Assembly (NCBI GenBank): GCA_965201045.1
Contig: OZ241746.1
Span: 2,542,001 to 2,606,000 of the forward strand
From: JAPORK01 sp026710285
GTDB taxonomy: Bacteria > Pseudomonadota > Gammaproteobacteria > Pseudomonadales > Endozoicomonadaceae
Length of the DNA: 64,000 bases
Reading direction: 5' to 3'
This document shows, piece after piece, positions 38,715-49,391 of this stretch; position 1 is the stretch's first letter; every line of letters begins with the position of its first letter. The notes under the pieces are model-generated. The model did no database searches and had not been told where the DNA came from. It saw only the letters and a list, made by a program, of their open reading frames with translations. Position numbers and translations under genes: made by a program.

Positions 38715-41700
38715 ATGAAATTTCAATTATGTAAACAATTAATCTTTTTTACAATTTGGTTTTCCGTATTATTTATTTTTTATGTACCAGTCATTATCTA
38801 TTCATCTGCTTTACATAAAGAAAAGTATAAAAACAGATTATCTGATCATCAGCTAACTTCACCTGAAGCAGGGACGGCAGGAGCTACTCCATGGTCAAAT
38901 GCTTTTAATTTTAAAGGTGTATGGGGAGCACAGATTGATCCAGGAACAGGTGTTTTAAGTGTACACGTTAAAGCAGGAAATTTATTGAGTAATTTAGGGC
39001 ATGGTCCTGATGTTGATCTGGAAGTGAATTATAGCAGTAATGCCAATACTAATATTGATGGATTAGGAACTGGCTGGAGCTGGAATTTAACTCACTTTAG
39101 TCCGCTAACAAATAGTCTGACAACCTCTATAGGTCAAAGCTTTTATCTGCAGCAGAAACATAATGGTCGGTGGTATCCTTTATATCATAAAATGCAGGAT
39201 ATTCACATTGGTGGTACCAAAGCAGAACATTTTACGATTACTTATGCCAATGGTTTGCGGGAAACCTTAAATCATCAGGGATATGAAACCATGCTACAAC
39301 AACAAGATGGTTGGCGGGTATATTTTACTTATCAGCCGGGGACACACCGGTTACAATCTGTCAGTGATGACGAAGGAAATAATATTGAACTGTTATATCA
39401 AAAAGACTATATCAAAGTAACGAGTAAAGGCAGTGAAGGGCAGCCGGTTTCAGTATTGCTTAATATAAAAAACGGCGAATTACGCAAACTTATATTACCT
39501 TTAAAGCACAGTCATGCCGGTTATGGTATGGATTGTATTTATGCAGGTCATTTGCTTACCAGGATAAATTATCCGACCGGATTAACGGAAACGTTTACCT
39601 ATAATTGTACAGATGCAATGAAAGTTAGGGCAGATAAAGACTTTCTTGCAAGCTCATTATGTGTCATTATAGGAAAAAGAGTTGATCCTGGCGCCGGACA
39701 ACCTGCTATGCAAGAGACTTATGAATATAGTAAAACCAACAGTAATCAACATAATTACCTTGGTTTTAATGCCCAACTGACAACAACAGCTTCTGTAAAA
39801 AAAGATATATTATTTGAAGCTCCAGTTAATTATACTTATCAGACGCAGGAAGATAATGGTATTTTTCTTGAGATTCGGACTTACAATAAATATCATTTAC
39901 TTATTAATGATCAAAGAATCAGTGATCGTACCCGACATCTATTGTCAGAGATACAAACTTTTTTCTGTCGTGTAGATTATTTCAATGCTTGCGCTCATTT
40001 ATCTTTTGAAGAACTACCACTAACTTATAGTCAGCCACTAAAAATTATTACAAAAGTTTGGAGTGAAAATTCATATATACCTGCAGTGACTACTGAAACT
40101 TACCACTACGATAAGAAAGGAGAGATGATTTTTCATAAAGATGCTTATGGTCGTTTAAGTAAGATATCTTATTGTTCAATAAAAGGAGATGTAGACTGCC
40201 CTGCTGAACCCAATGGATGGAATTTAGGTGTACTTACAAAATCTATTACCGTCTATCCTGCCAGTAATGATCCAGCTTTGCCGCCAGCTGTTGTTACCCG
40301 TAATTACTATCGTAAACTACCCAATCGAAAGGGTCATGATTATATTTTAGTGCTGGATCATCAAACAAGGCAATCAGGAGGACAACAAATCACAACAACC
40401 CGGCGTTATTATCAGGATACAGATAACAGCCTGACATATGGATTATTGAAACAGGTGAAGCTGACAGATAATGTGTATAGACCATTCGGACTTCATGAGA
40501 TTATTCATGATTATTATTATAAAAGGAGTGCAGATAATTGCAGCAAAACAACTTATAGTGCAACTGAATTAGGTGGAGGTAAACAACGATTCTCTTCATT
40601 TGTTACCACCAGCTTGTTCACTAATCATGTATTAAAACAGATTGATGCTTCCGGTCAAAGTACTATCCGCTACCACTATGATTTATGGGACAGAGTTGTT
40701 CAGATAGAGATGAATTCCGGAACCACTTTCGCTTTAAGTCGCAACTATCAATATACGATTTCTCCACACCGTAATCAACTGATAATTACAGCAACTAACG
40801 GATTACGCAGTAAAATTATTTTTGATGGGGCAGGACGAGCGTTGATACATTTTCGTGAAGCTTTTTCAGAAGATGGAAAAGTAATTACCAATCACTGGAT
40901 TCCTGCTAGTAAAACAATTTATGACAACTACGGACGTATAGCAGCTCAGTCTGTTTATATTGCTTCTCCATCAGGTAAAACAGAAGCATTAACGACAACA
41001 AAGGAATATGATGATTCAGGCAGGATCATCCGTTCTTACCAGCCAGATGGAGAAATCAGTATCAACCAGTATGATGATACCAGAAGATGTGTTGTTAGTT
41101 ATCAGCAAAGTGCTAATGGCAACTATTCCTCTGTTGTTGTAACCCATGCTAACATTCTGTATAAACCTGTTGAACAATGGCTATTTCCAAATGACAATAA
41201 TGCTTTACCCGTTTCTGAAAACTTGTGCAACATGCAAATAAACAAAAATACTTCACTAGACGTTAAAATTTCCACCATGATCTATGATGGTTTTGGTCGT
41301 ATAATAATTGCAACAGACCCTCTGGGGCATGTTATAAAAAAAGAGTATGATACATTGGGAAGGCTGGTTAATATTACTGACCCTAAAGGAAATAAAATAC
41401 ACAATGTCTACGATTTAAGCGGACATGTTATTCAGCATTGGGTACAACCTGTCTCTGGTGGAAATTATTTATTAGCTTCCGCTGAATATAATGCAGTAGG
41501 TGAGCTGTTATGGCGAGCCGGAGAAGATGGTCTTCCTACCCAATTTACTTATACTAAAGAAGGTCATCTGGCTACTACAACGACACCCGACGGGCATACA
41601 ATGGCATTACAATATAATGTTATTGGATTGCCTATCAGTAAAAAAATTGATGGGAAATTTCAGATACAGACAAGTTATAATCCGGTTACTTTACTGGTTA

Positions 41701-44129
41701 AAAAACAGACGGATAATACAGGTAAAACACTATTTACTTACAGTGATGATGGTCTTCTATTATATCTTCAGCACATTGGCACACATGGTTATCTGAATTA
41801 TAAGTTACAGTGGAAGTATGATCAAAACAGGCGTATTGTCAGTGTTACTGATATCAATGCAAATCAAACACAAAATATTTATGACAAATTAGGACGCTTG
41901 ACTGAAGTGCATTATCGATCCGATCATGGAAAAACAGAGATCTTATCAACACTGAATTATGATGATTTTTCCCGTGTTATTACGGTTCATTATGGTAGTG
42001 GTATGCAGAGAAAAATTGCTTATAATTCTTTTGGTCATCCAAAAAATATTAGAGATAGATTGAATGGCAGATTGCTGTCATCCTGGTCATTTTATTATGA
42101 TGCAAATAATAATATTACAATACAGATTTATAAGGCAGCCAATGATCAGCAAGCTACCTTCAACTACAAATATGATGCACTGAATAATCTGGCTACAATG
42201 ATCTGTATTGGTTCTTCCGGATTACCATTGTGCCCAAGAGATACTGATTTTTCAAAGATCAGCTTACAGAAAGCTCCGGTTATTACCCGACAGGATTATT
42301 ATTTTACATCACTTAACCGTATGGCTAAAATTAATGAATCGTTACAAAGCTTAATACAGAACAAAAGTATAAAAAAAATAATCCATTATCATTATACAGA
42401 TTCTTCTGTGCCAATGCGTATACAAAATATTAATATAACATGGAACAATCAACCTGAATTAGTACACACCTTTAGTTATGACAGCGTAGGTAATATGGTC
42501 ACTGACGGGGAAGGTAACCACATCATATATAATGCTTTTAATCAGATAACCAGGATAATTAAACCTGATGGAGAGGAGAGTTATTATGGCTATGATGGAA
42601 GCGGAAGAGAAATATATGAAAAAAGTCGTTCAGGTATTCACTTCCTTTTCTACCAGGGACATAACTTAATTAATGAACGGATAAGCACATCAAAAGAAAC
42701 AGCGCATACCATTGGTTATCAGGGGATTGCCAAAACTATTGATGGTGTTATTCAACAATATAATGAAAGTAATTATAAAGGTGATGTAATTGGTGTACTG
42801 ACAAAAAAACTCAAAAATGACTGTTATCAACTAAGTCAACGCATTGTCTATAGTCCTTATGGTATGCGCTGGAATGCTAACAAAAATTCACTTCCTGCTT
42901 ATCAGCAAACACTACTAGGTTTTGACGGAGAACGAACAGATCCTGCTACCAAATGGCAATTTTTAGGAGCAGGACATCGAACGTACAATCCACAACAACG
43001 TTACTTTGTAAGTGAAGATCCGGCAGGCGGTGGTTATGGATTCGGCAGTAATAACCCGATAATGAACAGTGATCCGGATGGTAATATGCCGAAGTGGCTT
43101 GGATCTGCTTTTGAGTGGATTAATTATTTCACCTCTTTCGGACTGAGTGCATTGCATGCCAAATGGGCAAATATCGCCGGAGCTGTTGTCACCTCTGCCC
43201 TTACTGTTGCAACATTAGGCGGGTCAGCTTATACCTGTGGAGGCACATTGCTGGCATCTGCCGTGACAGCCGGAGCCACGGTTGCTGGTAGTGTACCTGT
43301 AGTTGCAGCAACAATACCTGCTAATCAGGGGCTGAACATTGCCGCTTCCGTGATAGGTGTTATGCAAATGGTTAGTATGGCTGCAACAGCTGCTTTTGAT
43401 ATAGGGCTATGTTCATTTGCACCAAAACGGACAGTCTGGTTTGATGCAATACCATTAAAATCATTGCCTTTGAGTATGCCTGCAAGAATCCGTACGACGA
43501 CGGCAGTAGGTTTGTTTGATGTTACAAATTTTTTTAAAACCGAACTACCAGATCTTATATCCTATTGTGGCGGAAGGATTAGCGTAAATATTAAATCTTT
43601 TGATGAGCTTAACACCGTATGGAACTATTTATATGCACACTGCTATTTAATGGAATGTGACGCAGCAGCTATACTGATATTTGCTAAAATAATGAAACGA
43701 CCTCTCAGTCTTATAGATATTGAGCTTCTTTTGCACGCTAAAGTAATTTTACGAGAAATGTTATATCTGGAAGATGATATTGGGATTAGTGCAGAGCGAA
43801 GCATAAAAGGTAATTATGTTAAAAGACTCTGGAAGATGTGGACAAAACTATATGATGGCATACCAAATTGCACAATATGTATTGGTAAAAAACCAACTAC
43901 TCTCAAACTTATACCACTAAAGGCAGGTGAACTGGCATTTGTTGCAGCTCCATATCATGGAGAAATAATTGGTAAGTTTAGTGATGACATTTATATAGAA
44001 TATCATCATGTTGATGAGCAGATATATTTTGATGTGCGTACTCTTGATCAACTTGAAAAGAGTTTCTTTAAATTTGTACCCTATGACGAGCTCTATATTG
44101 ATTATTATATAATCTTTAAACAAAGATAA
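38715..44129 (+). CDS. Complete RHS/YD-repeat protein with variable C-terminal region
   Basis: The 1804-residue protein is the only intact RHS protein here. An N-terminal hydrophobic segment (LIFFTIWFSVLFIFYVPVIIY) suggests export or membrane anchoring. The conserved block PWSNAFNFKGVWGAQIDPGTG follows. About 1250 residues of YD repeats lead to the core end: IVYSPYGM, GFDGERTDP, WQFLGAGHRTYNP, SEDPAGGGYGFGSNNP, DPDGN-PKWLG near residue 1460. The last ~345 residues are variable. The first ~110 are hydrophobic and Ala/Gly-rich, like the interrupted paralogue at 755-7609; the final ~230 (including CYLMECDAAA, NCTICIGKKP, AAPYHGEIIG) differ from it. This suggests a polymorphic toxin with a translocation-like hydrophobic region. 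I recognise no toxin fold, no VgrG/PAAR domain and no adjacent immunity gene. Confidence 0.9.
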   Translation: MKFQLCKQLIFFTIWFSVLFIFYVPVIIYSSALHKEKYKNRLSDHQLTSPEAGTAGATPWSNAFNFKGVWGAQIDPGTGVLSVHVKAGNLLSNLGHGPDVDLEVNYSSNANTNIDGLGTGWSWNLTHFSPLTNSLTTSIGQSFYLQQKHNGRWYPLYHKMQDIHIGGTKAEHFTITYANGLRETLNHQGYETMLQQQDGWRVYFTYQPGTHRLQSVSDDEGNNIELLYQKDYIKVTSKGSEGQPVSVLLNIKNGELRKLILPLKHSHAGYGMDCIYAGHLLTRINYPTGLTETFTYNCTDAMKVRADKDFLASSLCVIIGKRVDPGAGQPAMQETYEYSKTNSNQHNYLGFNAQLTTTASVKKDILFEAPVNYTYQTQEDNGIFLEIRTYNKYHLLINDQRISDRTRHLLSEIQTFFCRVDYFNACAHLSFEELPLTYSQPLKIITKVWSENSYIPAVTTETYHYDKKGEMIFHKDAYGRLSKISYCSIKGDVDCPAEPNGWNLGVLTKSITVYPASNDPALPPAVVTRNYYRKLPNRKGHDYILVLDHQTRQSGGQQITTTRRYYQDTDNSLTYGLLKQVKLTDNVYRPFGLHEIIHDYYYKRSADNCSKTTYSATELGGGKQRFSSFVTTSLFTNHVLKQIDASGQSTIRYHYDLWDRVVQIEMNSGTTFALSRNYQYTISPHRNQLIITATNGLRSKIIFDGAGRALIHFREAFSEDGKVITNHWIPASKTIYDNYGRIAAQSVYIASPSGKTEALTTTKEYDDSGRIIRSYQPDGEISINQYDDTRRCVVSYQQSANGNYSSVVVTHANILYKPVEQWLFPNDNNALPVSENLCNMQINKNTSLDVKISTMIYDGFGRIIIATDPLGHVIKKEYDTLGRLVNITDPKGNKIHNVYDLSGHVIQHWVQPVSGGNYLLASAEYNAVGELLWRAGEDGLPTQFTYTKEGHLATTTTPDGHTMALQYNVIGLPISKKIDGKFQIQTSYNPVTLLVKKQTDNTGKTLFTYSDDGLLLYLQHIGTHGYLNYKLQWKYDQNRRIVSVTDINANQTQNIYDKLGRLTEVHYRSDHGKTEILSTLNYDDFSRVITVHYGSGMQRKIAYNSFGHPKNIRDRLNGRLLSSWSFYYDANNNITIQIYKAANDQQATFNYKYDALNNLATMICIGSSGLPLCPRDTDFSKISLQKAPVITRQDYYFTSLNRMAKINESLQSLIQNKSIKKIIHYHYTDSSVPMRIQNINITWNNQPELVHTFSYDSVGNMVTDGEGNHIIYNAFNQITRIIKPDGEESYYGYDGSGREIYEKSRSGIHFLFYQGHNLINERISTSKETAHTIGYQGIAKTIDGVIQQYNESNYKGDVIGVLTKKLKNDCYQLSQRIVYSPYGMRWNANKNSLPAYQQTLLGFDGERTDPATKWQFLGAGHRTYNPQQRYFVSEDPAGGGYGFGSNNPIMNSDPDGNMPKWLGSAFEWINYFTSFGLSALHAKWANIAGAVVTSALTVATLGGSAYTCGGTLLASAVTAGATVAGSVPVVAATIPANQGLNIAASVIGVMQMVSMAATAAFDIGLCSFAPKRTVWFDAIPLKSLPLSMPARIRTTTAVGLFDVTNFFKTELPDLISYCGGRISVNIKSFDELNTVWNYLYAHCYLMECDAAAILIFAKIMKRPLSLIDIELLLHAKVILREMLYLEDDIGISAERSIKGNYVKRLWKMWTKLYDGIPNCTICIGKKPTTLKLIPLKAGELAFVAAPYHGEIIGKFSDDIYIEYHHVDEQIYFDVRTLDQLEKSFFKFVPYDELYIDYYIIFKQR

Positions 44130-44210
44130 AACTGTACTGTAATAATAAAGTAATTTTTTCTGGTCGAAATATGATTTTGAATACTTTAAAATAATTCTTT
44201 GTAATTAGGA

Positions 44211-44259
44211 TCTGTTGATATTTTGTGAAAGCTGAGCAATATGACAAAACATCAACAGA
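44211..44259. repeat. 49-base palindromic repeat, copy 1
   Basis: TCTGTTGATATTTTGT and ACAAAACATCAACAGA flank a short asymmetric centre (GAAAGCTGAGCAATATG). The same 49 bases with a few changes occur in opposite orientation at 61119-61167. The hairpin lies between the convergent RHS and ankyrin genes and could serve as a terminator for both. Confidence 0.7.
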
Positions 44260-44313
44260 CTCTGGCATATGAAGCACAGCACCACAAATTAAAAATAAAC
44301 AGACATAATTATA

Positions 44314-44787
44314 CTACTTTTTACTTCTAAATATTCCGGTTAGTTTTGAAAGAAGTAACATAAATCCACTACTTTTTCTATTATTAGAAGTCAGATACTT
44401 AACTATATGAGTATGACCAAATAAAGCAGCAAAAAAAGTGGCATTGGTACCCATTCCTGTATTTTCATTAATGTTTGCACCATTTTCGACCAACAATTTT
44501 ACAATATCAAAATAGCCTTTAAAACAAACTCCTGATAAAGGTGTTTGTCCTCTGTCATTTTTTTTATCAATAAGAGCACCATATTCAGTTAGCATCTTAG
44601 TTGTTTCAAAGTTACCATTGTATGCAGCTAACATTATCAGACTATTACCTTTTTCATCACACAAATTTACAGGTAATTTAGCATCAAGCATTAACTTCAG
44701 ATCCTGAGCCTTACCTTTTCTGGCGAAATCAAGAGCTACTTGTTGTAGCTCTGTATATCTTTTTTCTTCTTCAGGGGTAACTTGCAT
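44314..44787 (-). CDS. ankB: Ankyrin protein linked to catalase (AnkB-like)
   Basis: The 157 residues hold three to four ankyrin repeats (NSLIMLAAYNGNFETTKMLTEYG, QTPLSGVCFKGYFDIVKLL, NATFFAALFGHTHIVKYL). It starts one base after the catalase stop, so the two are co-transcribed and probably translationally coupled. In Pseudomonas aeruginosa, ankB lies directly behind katB and is needed for full catalase activity, probably by protecting or assisting KatB. The same arrangement here supports that role. The C-terminus has a short hydrophobic and basic stretch (GFMLLLSKLTGIFRSKK) that might attach it to the membrane; no N-terminal signal is visible. Confidence 0.85.
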   Translation of the reverse strand: MQVTPEEEKRYTELQQVALDFARKGKAQDLKLMLDAKLPVNLCDEKGNSLIMLAAYNGNFETTKMLTEYGALIDKKNDRGQTPLSGVCFKGYFDIVKLLVENGANINENTGMGTNATFFAALFGHTHIVKYLTSNNRKSSGFMLLLSKLTGIFRSKK

Positions 44788-44788
44788 T

Positions 44789-46216
<1,428 letters not shown>

Positions 46217-46713
46217 AACTATCCTTTCAAAAATTTTATCAATGGAGAAATTTTTTCTTTCATCAAATAAAACTATATTCTTAAAATAAGTTTTTATATA
46301 ACGTAAACATTCCTCACATTAATTACTATTCAGGTTATCTTGTATATAGTCTATTGTATTAAAGTGTGCTTCTCTACTTGTTGATTTTTATGCTAATCAA
46401 GAAATTAACGTGGAACCCTAAAACCTGCCAACCCGATTAAGGTGTATAAGATACCCAAAGCCGGCGCGAAAAACATCAGAAAATGTTTCTTAGGCAGGTT
46501 GCAATAAAAAAGTTTACCCTGTCAAATAGTTCAGAATATGGAATAATTACTGCTTAAAATAGTCAAATTTAACGTATATAAATTTCGTGCTCATATACTG
46601 ATAATTTTGTACTTTATAAAAAAAGCGAATGATAGATTCACTACAGAAAAAAATTATTAACTACAATTAATAAAGCTTAACCACAACAATAAATATAAAA
46701 GAGGGAAAGCGAA
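46217..46713. other. Divergent intergenic region with short dispersed repeat
   Basis: This region should hold the catalase promoter and that of the small secreted protein at 46714. The repeat at 46407-46446 matches 19135-19175. Beyond that I see AT-rich sequence, and a small hairpin-like part around 46465-46490. Confidence 0.45.
46407..46446. repeat. Short dispersed repeat, about 40 bases, copy 2
   Basis: The pattern AACGTGGAA, CCTAAAACCTGCCAACCCG, TTAAGGT matches 19135-19175 with only a few differences. Both copies are on the same strand. Confidence 0.6.
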
Positions 46714-47133
46714 ATGAAAAAGTCTCTAACAACAATTATAGTCTTTATCAGCTGCTTAATTTCTGTTTCAGTTCTGGCAACAGTAAATCATATTGAAGTT
46801 GTGAATCATACCGGCGCTGATATTGATATTGCGTTTACCGGAACAGGTTGCTGGGGAACGCACAGCATGACGAAATCCGATATTCAGTCCGAGGTTTGCC
46901 AGTATGTATCAAAGGTTAAGTCTTCAGATACTCCCACAGATCATAAGTTTTCCGGTAAATACAACCTTCATGTTCACTGGGTGTACTCCGGTTGGGGTAC
47001 GAGCAACCGTAAGTTTGCAGTAGGACATGGGAGGTATGTCATCTGCCCAGATAAAACTGCTAAACCCTGTAAGCTGGTAAATTATAAAAATAATTCATGG
47101 CTGTGTACCTGTCAAAATAAATATTGGAAATGA
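46714..47133 (+). CDS. Small secreted protein, unknown
   Basis: The 139-residue protein has a signal peptide (MKKSLTTIIVFISCLISVSVLA) and a mature domain rich in aromatic residues, Lys and Gly, with five cysteines (GTGCWGTHS, SEVCQYV, VICPDK, KPCKLV, WLCTCQ). I recognise no family; a small beta-rich, disulfide-bonded exported protein fits. GAGGGAAAG lies before the ATG. The gene ends in a strong hairpin, so it is probably a single-gene transcript. Confidence 0.65.
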   Translation: MKKSLTTIIVFISCLISVSVLATVNHIEVVNHTGADIDIAFTGTGCWGTHSMTKSDIQSEVCQYVSKVKSSDTPTDHKFSGKYNLHVHWVYSGWGTSNRKFAVGHGRYVICPDKTAKPCKLVNYKNNSWLCTCQNKYWK

Positions 47134-47139
47134 AAAGCT

Positions 47140-47183
47140 CGGTTTGATGATTTATCCATTTAACAGAATAAATCATCAAACCG
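47140..47183 (+). terminator. Strong hairpin directly after the small secreted protein gene
   Basis: CGGTTTGATGATTTAT (47140-47155) and its exact reverse complement (47168-47183) form a perfect 16-base stem with a 12-base loop, seven bases past the stop codon. A GGGAAGAAT tail replaces the usual T run, so it may be mRNA-stabilising or a bidirectional stop. Confidence 0.65.
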
Positions 47184-47638
47184 GGAAGAATAAATATATG
47201 CAACACTCTTTCCATCAAACTTTAGGGAGCCAAAATTTACTTTAAGTTCCTTAAGGGGTTGTTGATAAAACCACAATCTGCATGTCAGTTTCTTCTGCTG
47301 TTCTCTAAACGCTGCCATTACCTTTTTTATAAAGGCAAAAGATTCAGTCTGTTAAAATATAGCCTGTGACTATCCTTCTTATCGTTTATTTTAACGGATA
47401 AACTTGTCTGATATAAACAGTGCCAGGGCAGTGAATCTATTTTATTTTTGTACAGTCCTATGCCGAAGCAATGATAAATAAAAATGTATGGACACAAATT
47501 TTGCTTCCTGATATTTAGGCTAAAGTGGCTGAATATGTTTAAAAATAAATAAGGATGTACTTTTTTTTCTGACAAAGGGTAGTTATACTGAGTTCTACTT
47601 TTTTATCACTATATCATCAATTAAGAGAGGCATTAATT
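47184..47638. other. Gene-free region upstream of sohB
   Basis: I see no convincing gene. A minus-strand open frame around 47327-47575 lacks a ribosome binding site and family resemblance. The right end carries the AAGAGAGG ribosome binding site of sohB. Confidence 0.45.
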
Positions 47639-48670
47639 TTGTCATATTGGGCTGAAATAGGGCTGTTTGTGGGAAAAACAGCCATTATTGTGATCGCGGT
47701 TTTCGCAATTGTCACTATTATTGCATCGGCTGCTCAAAAAGCTAAAGGTATGATTGCACAGGGATGCTTGTCTGTAAAACATCTGAACAAAACCTTAGAT
47801 GATGCAAAGAATATTCTGCGTACTACCGTCATACCAAAAGCTGAGTTAAAACAGATACTAAAAAGTGAACACAAAAAAGAAAAGCAGAAAGAAAAACAAA
47901 AGAATGATCACCAAAAAAGTATATATGTAATTGATTTTAAAGGTGACATGAAAGCTTCTTCAGCAAAAAATCTGAGTGAAGAGGTTTCTGCAATTCTTAG
48001 TATTGCTAAAAAAAATGATGAAGTACTTGTCAGGTTGGAGAGTCCGGGAGGGATTGTGCATGGATATGGCTTTGCCATGTCTCAACTGGAGCGAATTATA
48101 AAAAATGATATTCGGTTAGTTATTGCTGTTGATAAAGTAGCAGCAAGCGGAGGCTATATGATGGCCTGTGTTGCGAACCATATTATTGCCGCTCCTTTTG
48201 CAGTGATAGGGTCAATAGGGGTTATTGCACAGTTGCCTAATATTAACCGCCTGTTAAAAAATAATAATATTGATATTGAACAGCATACCGCAGGAGAGTA
48301 TAAACGTACTTTAACGGTTCTGGGTGAAAACACAGAAAAAGGACGCAAAAAATTTCTCGAAGACCTTGAGCGTACCCATATATTATTTAAACAGCATGTA
48401 GAAAAATATCGCAAACAAGCCGACATCGATAAAATTGCCACCGGTGAAATCTGGTATGGACAGGAAGCTATTGAAAAAAAATTAATTGATGAACTTGGTA
48501 CCAGTGCAGAGTATTTATTTACACAGATGAATAAAAACACCAATGTTTATCAGGTTAACTGGAAAGAAAAGAAAAAGGGAATACTCCAAAAATTTGGTAA
48601 AGGGGTAGAAAATACAACATTAAAAGTAGTTGATAACCTATGGGAAAAAATGACCAATCGTTTTTTTTAA
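47639..48670 (+). CDS. sohB: Inner-membrane S49 peptidase SohB
   Basis: SohB is a signal-peptide-peptidase-like serine protease of the inner membrane facing the periplasm. The 343-residue protein has one N-terminal membrane helix (TAIIVIAVFAIVTIIASAA) followed by a Lys/Glu/Gln-rich linker. The S49 domain follows, with LESPGGIVHGYG, the catalytic Ser near residue 168 in AASGGYMMAC, IGSIGVIAQ, and the catalytic Lys near 221 in AGEYKRTLT. The start is TTG at 47639, chosen because AAGAGAGG lies 9 bases upstream and because the usual SohB N-terminus (a few residues before the helix) fits. A terminator hairpin follows. Confidence 0.92.
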   Translation: MSYWAEIGLFVGKTAIIVIAVFAIVTIIASAAQKAKGMIAQGCLSVKHLNKTLDDAKNILRTTVIPKAELKQILKSEHKKEKQKEKQKNDHQKSIYVIDFKGDMKASSAKNLSEEVSAILSIAKKNDEVLVRLESPGGIVHGYGFAMSQLERIIKNDIRLVIAVDKVAASGGYMMACVANHIIAAPFAVIGSIGVIAQLPNINRLLKNNNIDIEQHTAGEYKRTLTVLGENTEKGRKKFLEDLERTHILFKQHVEKYRKQADIDKIATGEIWYGQEAIEKKLIDELGTSAEYLFTQMNKNTNVYQVNWKEKKKGILQKFGKGVENTTLKVVDNLWEKMTNRFF

Positions 48671-48711
48671 TATGCATTTAAATAATTTGTTAACCCAATT
48701 TTTAATATGTT

Positions 48712-48746
48712 GGGGACCACAATTATTAAGGTCCCCGATTACCTTT
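48712..48746 (+). terminator. Terminator of sohB
   Basis: GGGGACC (48712-48718) and GGTCCCC (48730-48736) form a GC-rich stem, followed by GATTACCTTTTTT. This is a good intrinsic terminator about 40 bases after the sohB stop codon. Confidence 0.7.
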
Positions 48747-49184
48747 TTTAAGTATTTATCCTCTTGCTGCTTATATACAGTAGCGCAGACCTGATCAGGC
48801 AATTACCCATTTTCATAAGATCTGCGTTCATAACTGCTTTTTTTGTTGCATACCAAAGCAGGTAAACTTCATTTTTACAGAGAACAGCCCCAGATTAAGT
48901 ATGATTTTTGTTAAATGAAAAATTAAAAAAAGCTCTCATTGGCGAAATTATAATCATTATGTCTAAGTCTATAATATAAAATTTTGTAAATAAGAGTAGT
49001 GCATGGGTTGATATTAATGAAAGTCCGTGTAAACTAAAATTCTGCTATGAGTATACTGTTTTGAGATTTATGCAATGCAAAACGAGAAATTTCTCTGTAG
49101 ATGATGATCGTGTTGCCATTGTTAATTCAATGAAAAGTGTTGTAGCTAAAAATTTAGATATAAAATATTATACAGGTGAGATAA
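48747..49184. other. Gene-free region and leader of the cold-shock gene
   Basis: No gene is visible. Cold-shock genes usually have long untranslated leaders, and the last ~150 bases before 49185 probably belong to it, with AGGTGAG as ribosome binding site. I could not identify a cold box with confidence. Confidence 0.45.
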
Positions 49185-49391
49185 ATGTCTACAGAAACTG
49201 GTACCGTAAAATTCTTCAATGAAGTGAAGGGTTTTGGGTTTATCCAACGTGAAAATGGTCCTGATGTATTTGTACATTTTAGTGCTATAAAAGGTGATGG
49301 TTTTAAAACTTTAGCTGAAGGTCAGCGTGTTGAATTTACTATAGGTAAAGGACAAAAAGGTCCTCAGGCAGAAAATGTTACAGCACTTTAA
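49185..49391 (+). CDS. Cold-shock domain protein (Csp family)
   Basis: The 68-residue protein is a complete single cold-shock domain. The RNA-binding motifs are RNP1 (KGFGFI) and RNP2 (DVFVHFSAI), with the usual start TGTVKFFNEVKGFGFIQ and the end GPQAENVTAL. Such proteins bind single-stranded RNA and DNA and melt RNA structure, either in the cold or constitutively. Which E. coli Csp it corresponds to cannot be decided from the sequence. AGGTGAG precedes the ATG. It is a single-gene unit. Confidence 0.95.
   Translation: MSTETGTVKFFNEVKGFGFIQRENGPDVFVHFSAIKGDGFKTLAEGQRVEFTIGKGQKGPQAENVTAL

Noticed and set aside
44314..44787. Idea that the small ankyrin protein is the immunity protein of the RHS toxin next to it
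   Set aside because: It is on the opposite strand and coupled to the catalase gene by a one-base gap, which matches katB-ankB.
47327..47575. Minus-strand frame of about 82 residues
   Set aside because: No start signal and no recognisable sequence; composition is that of the spacer.
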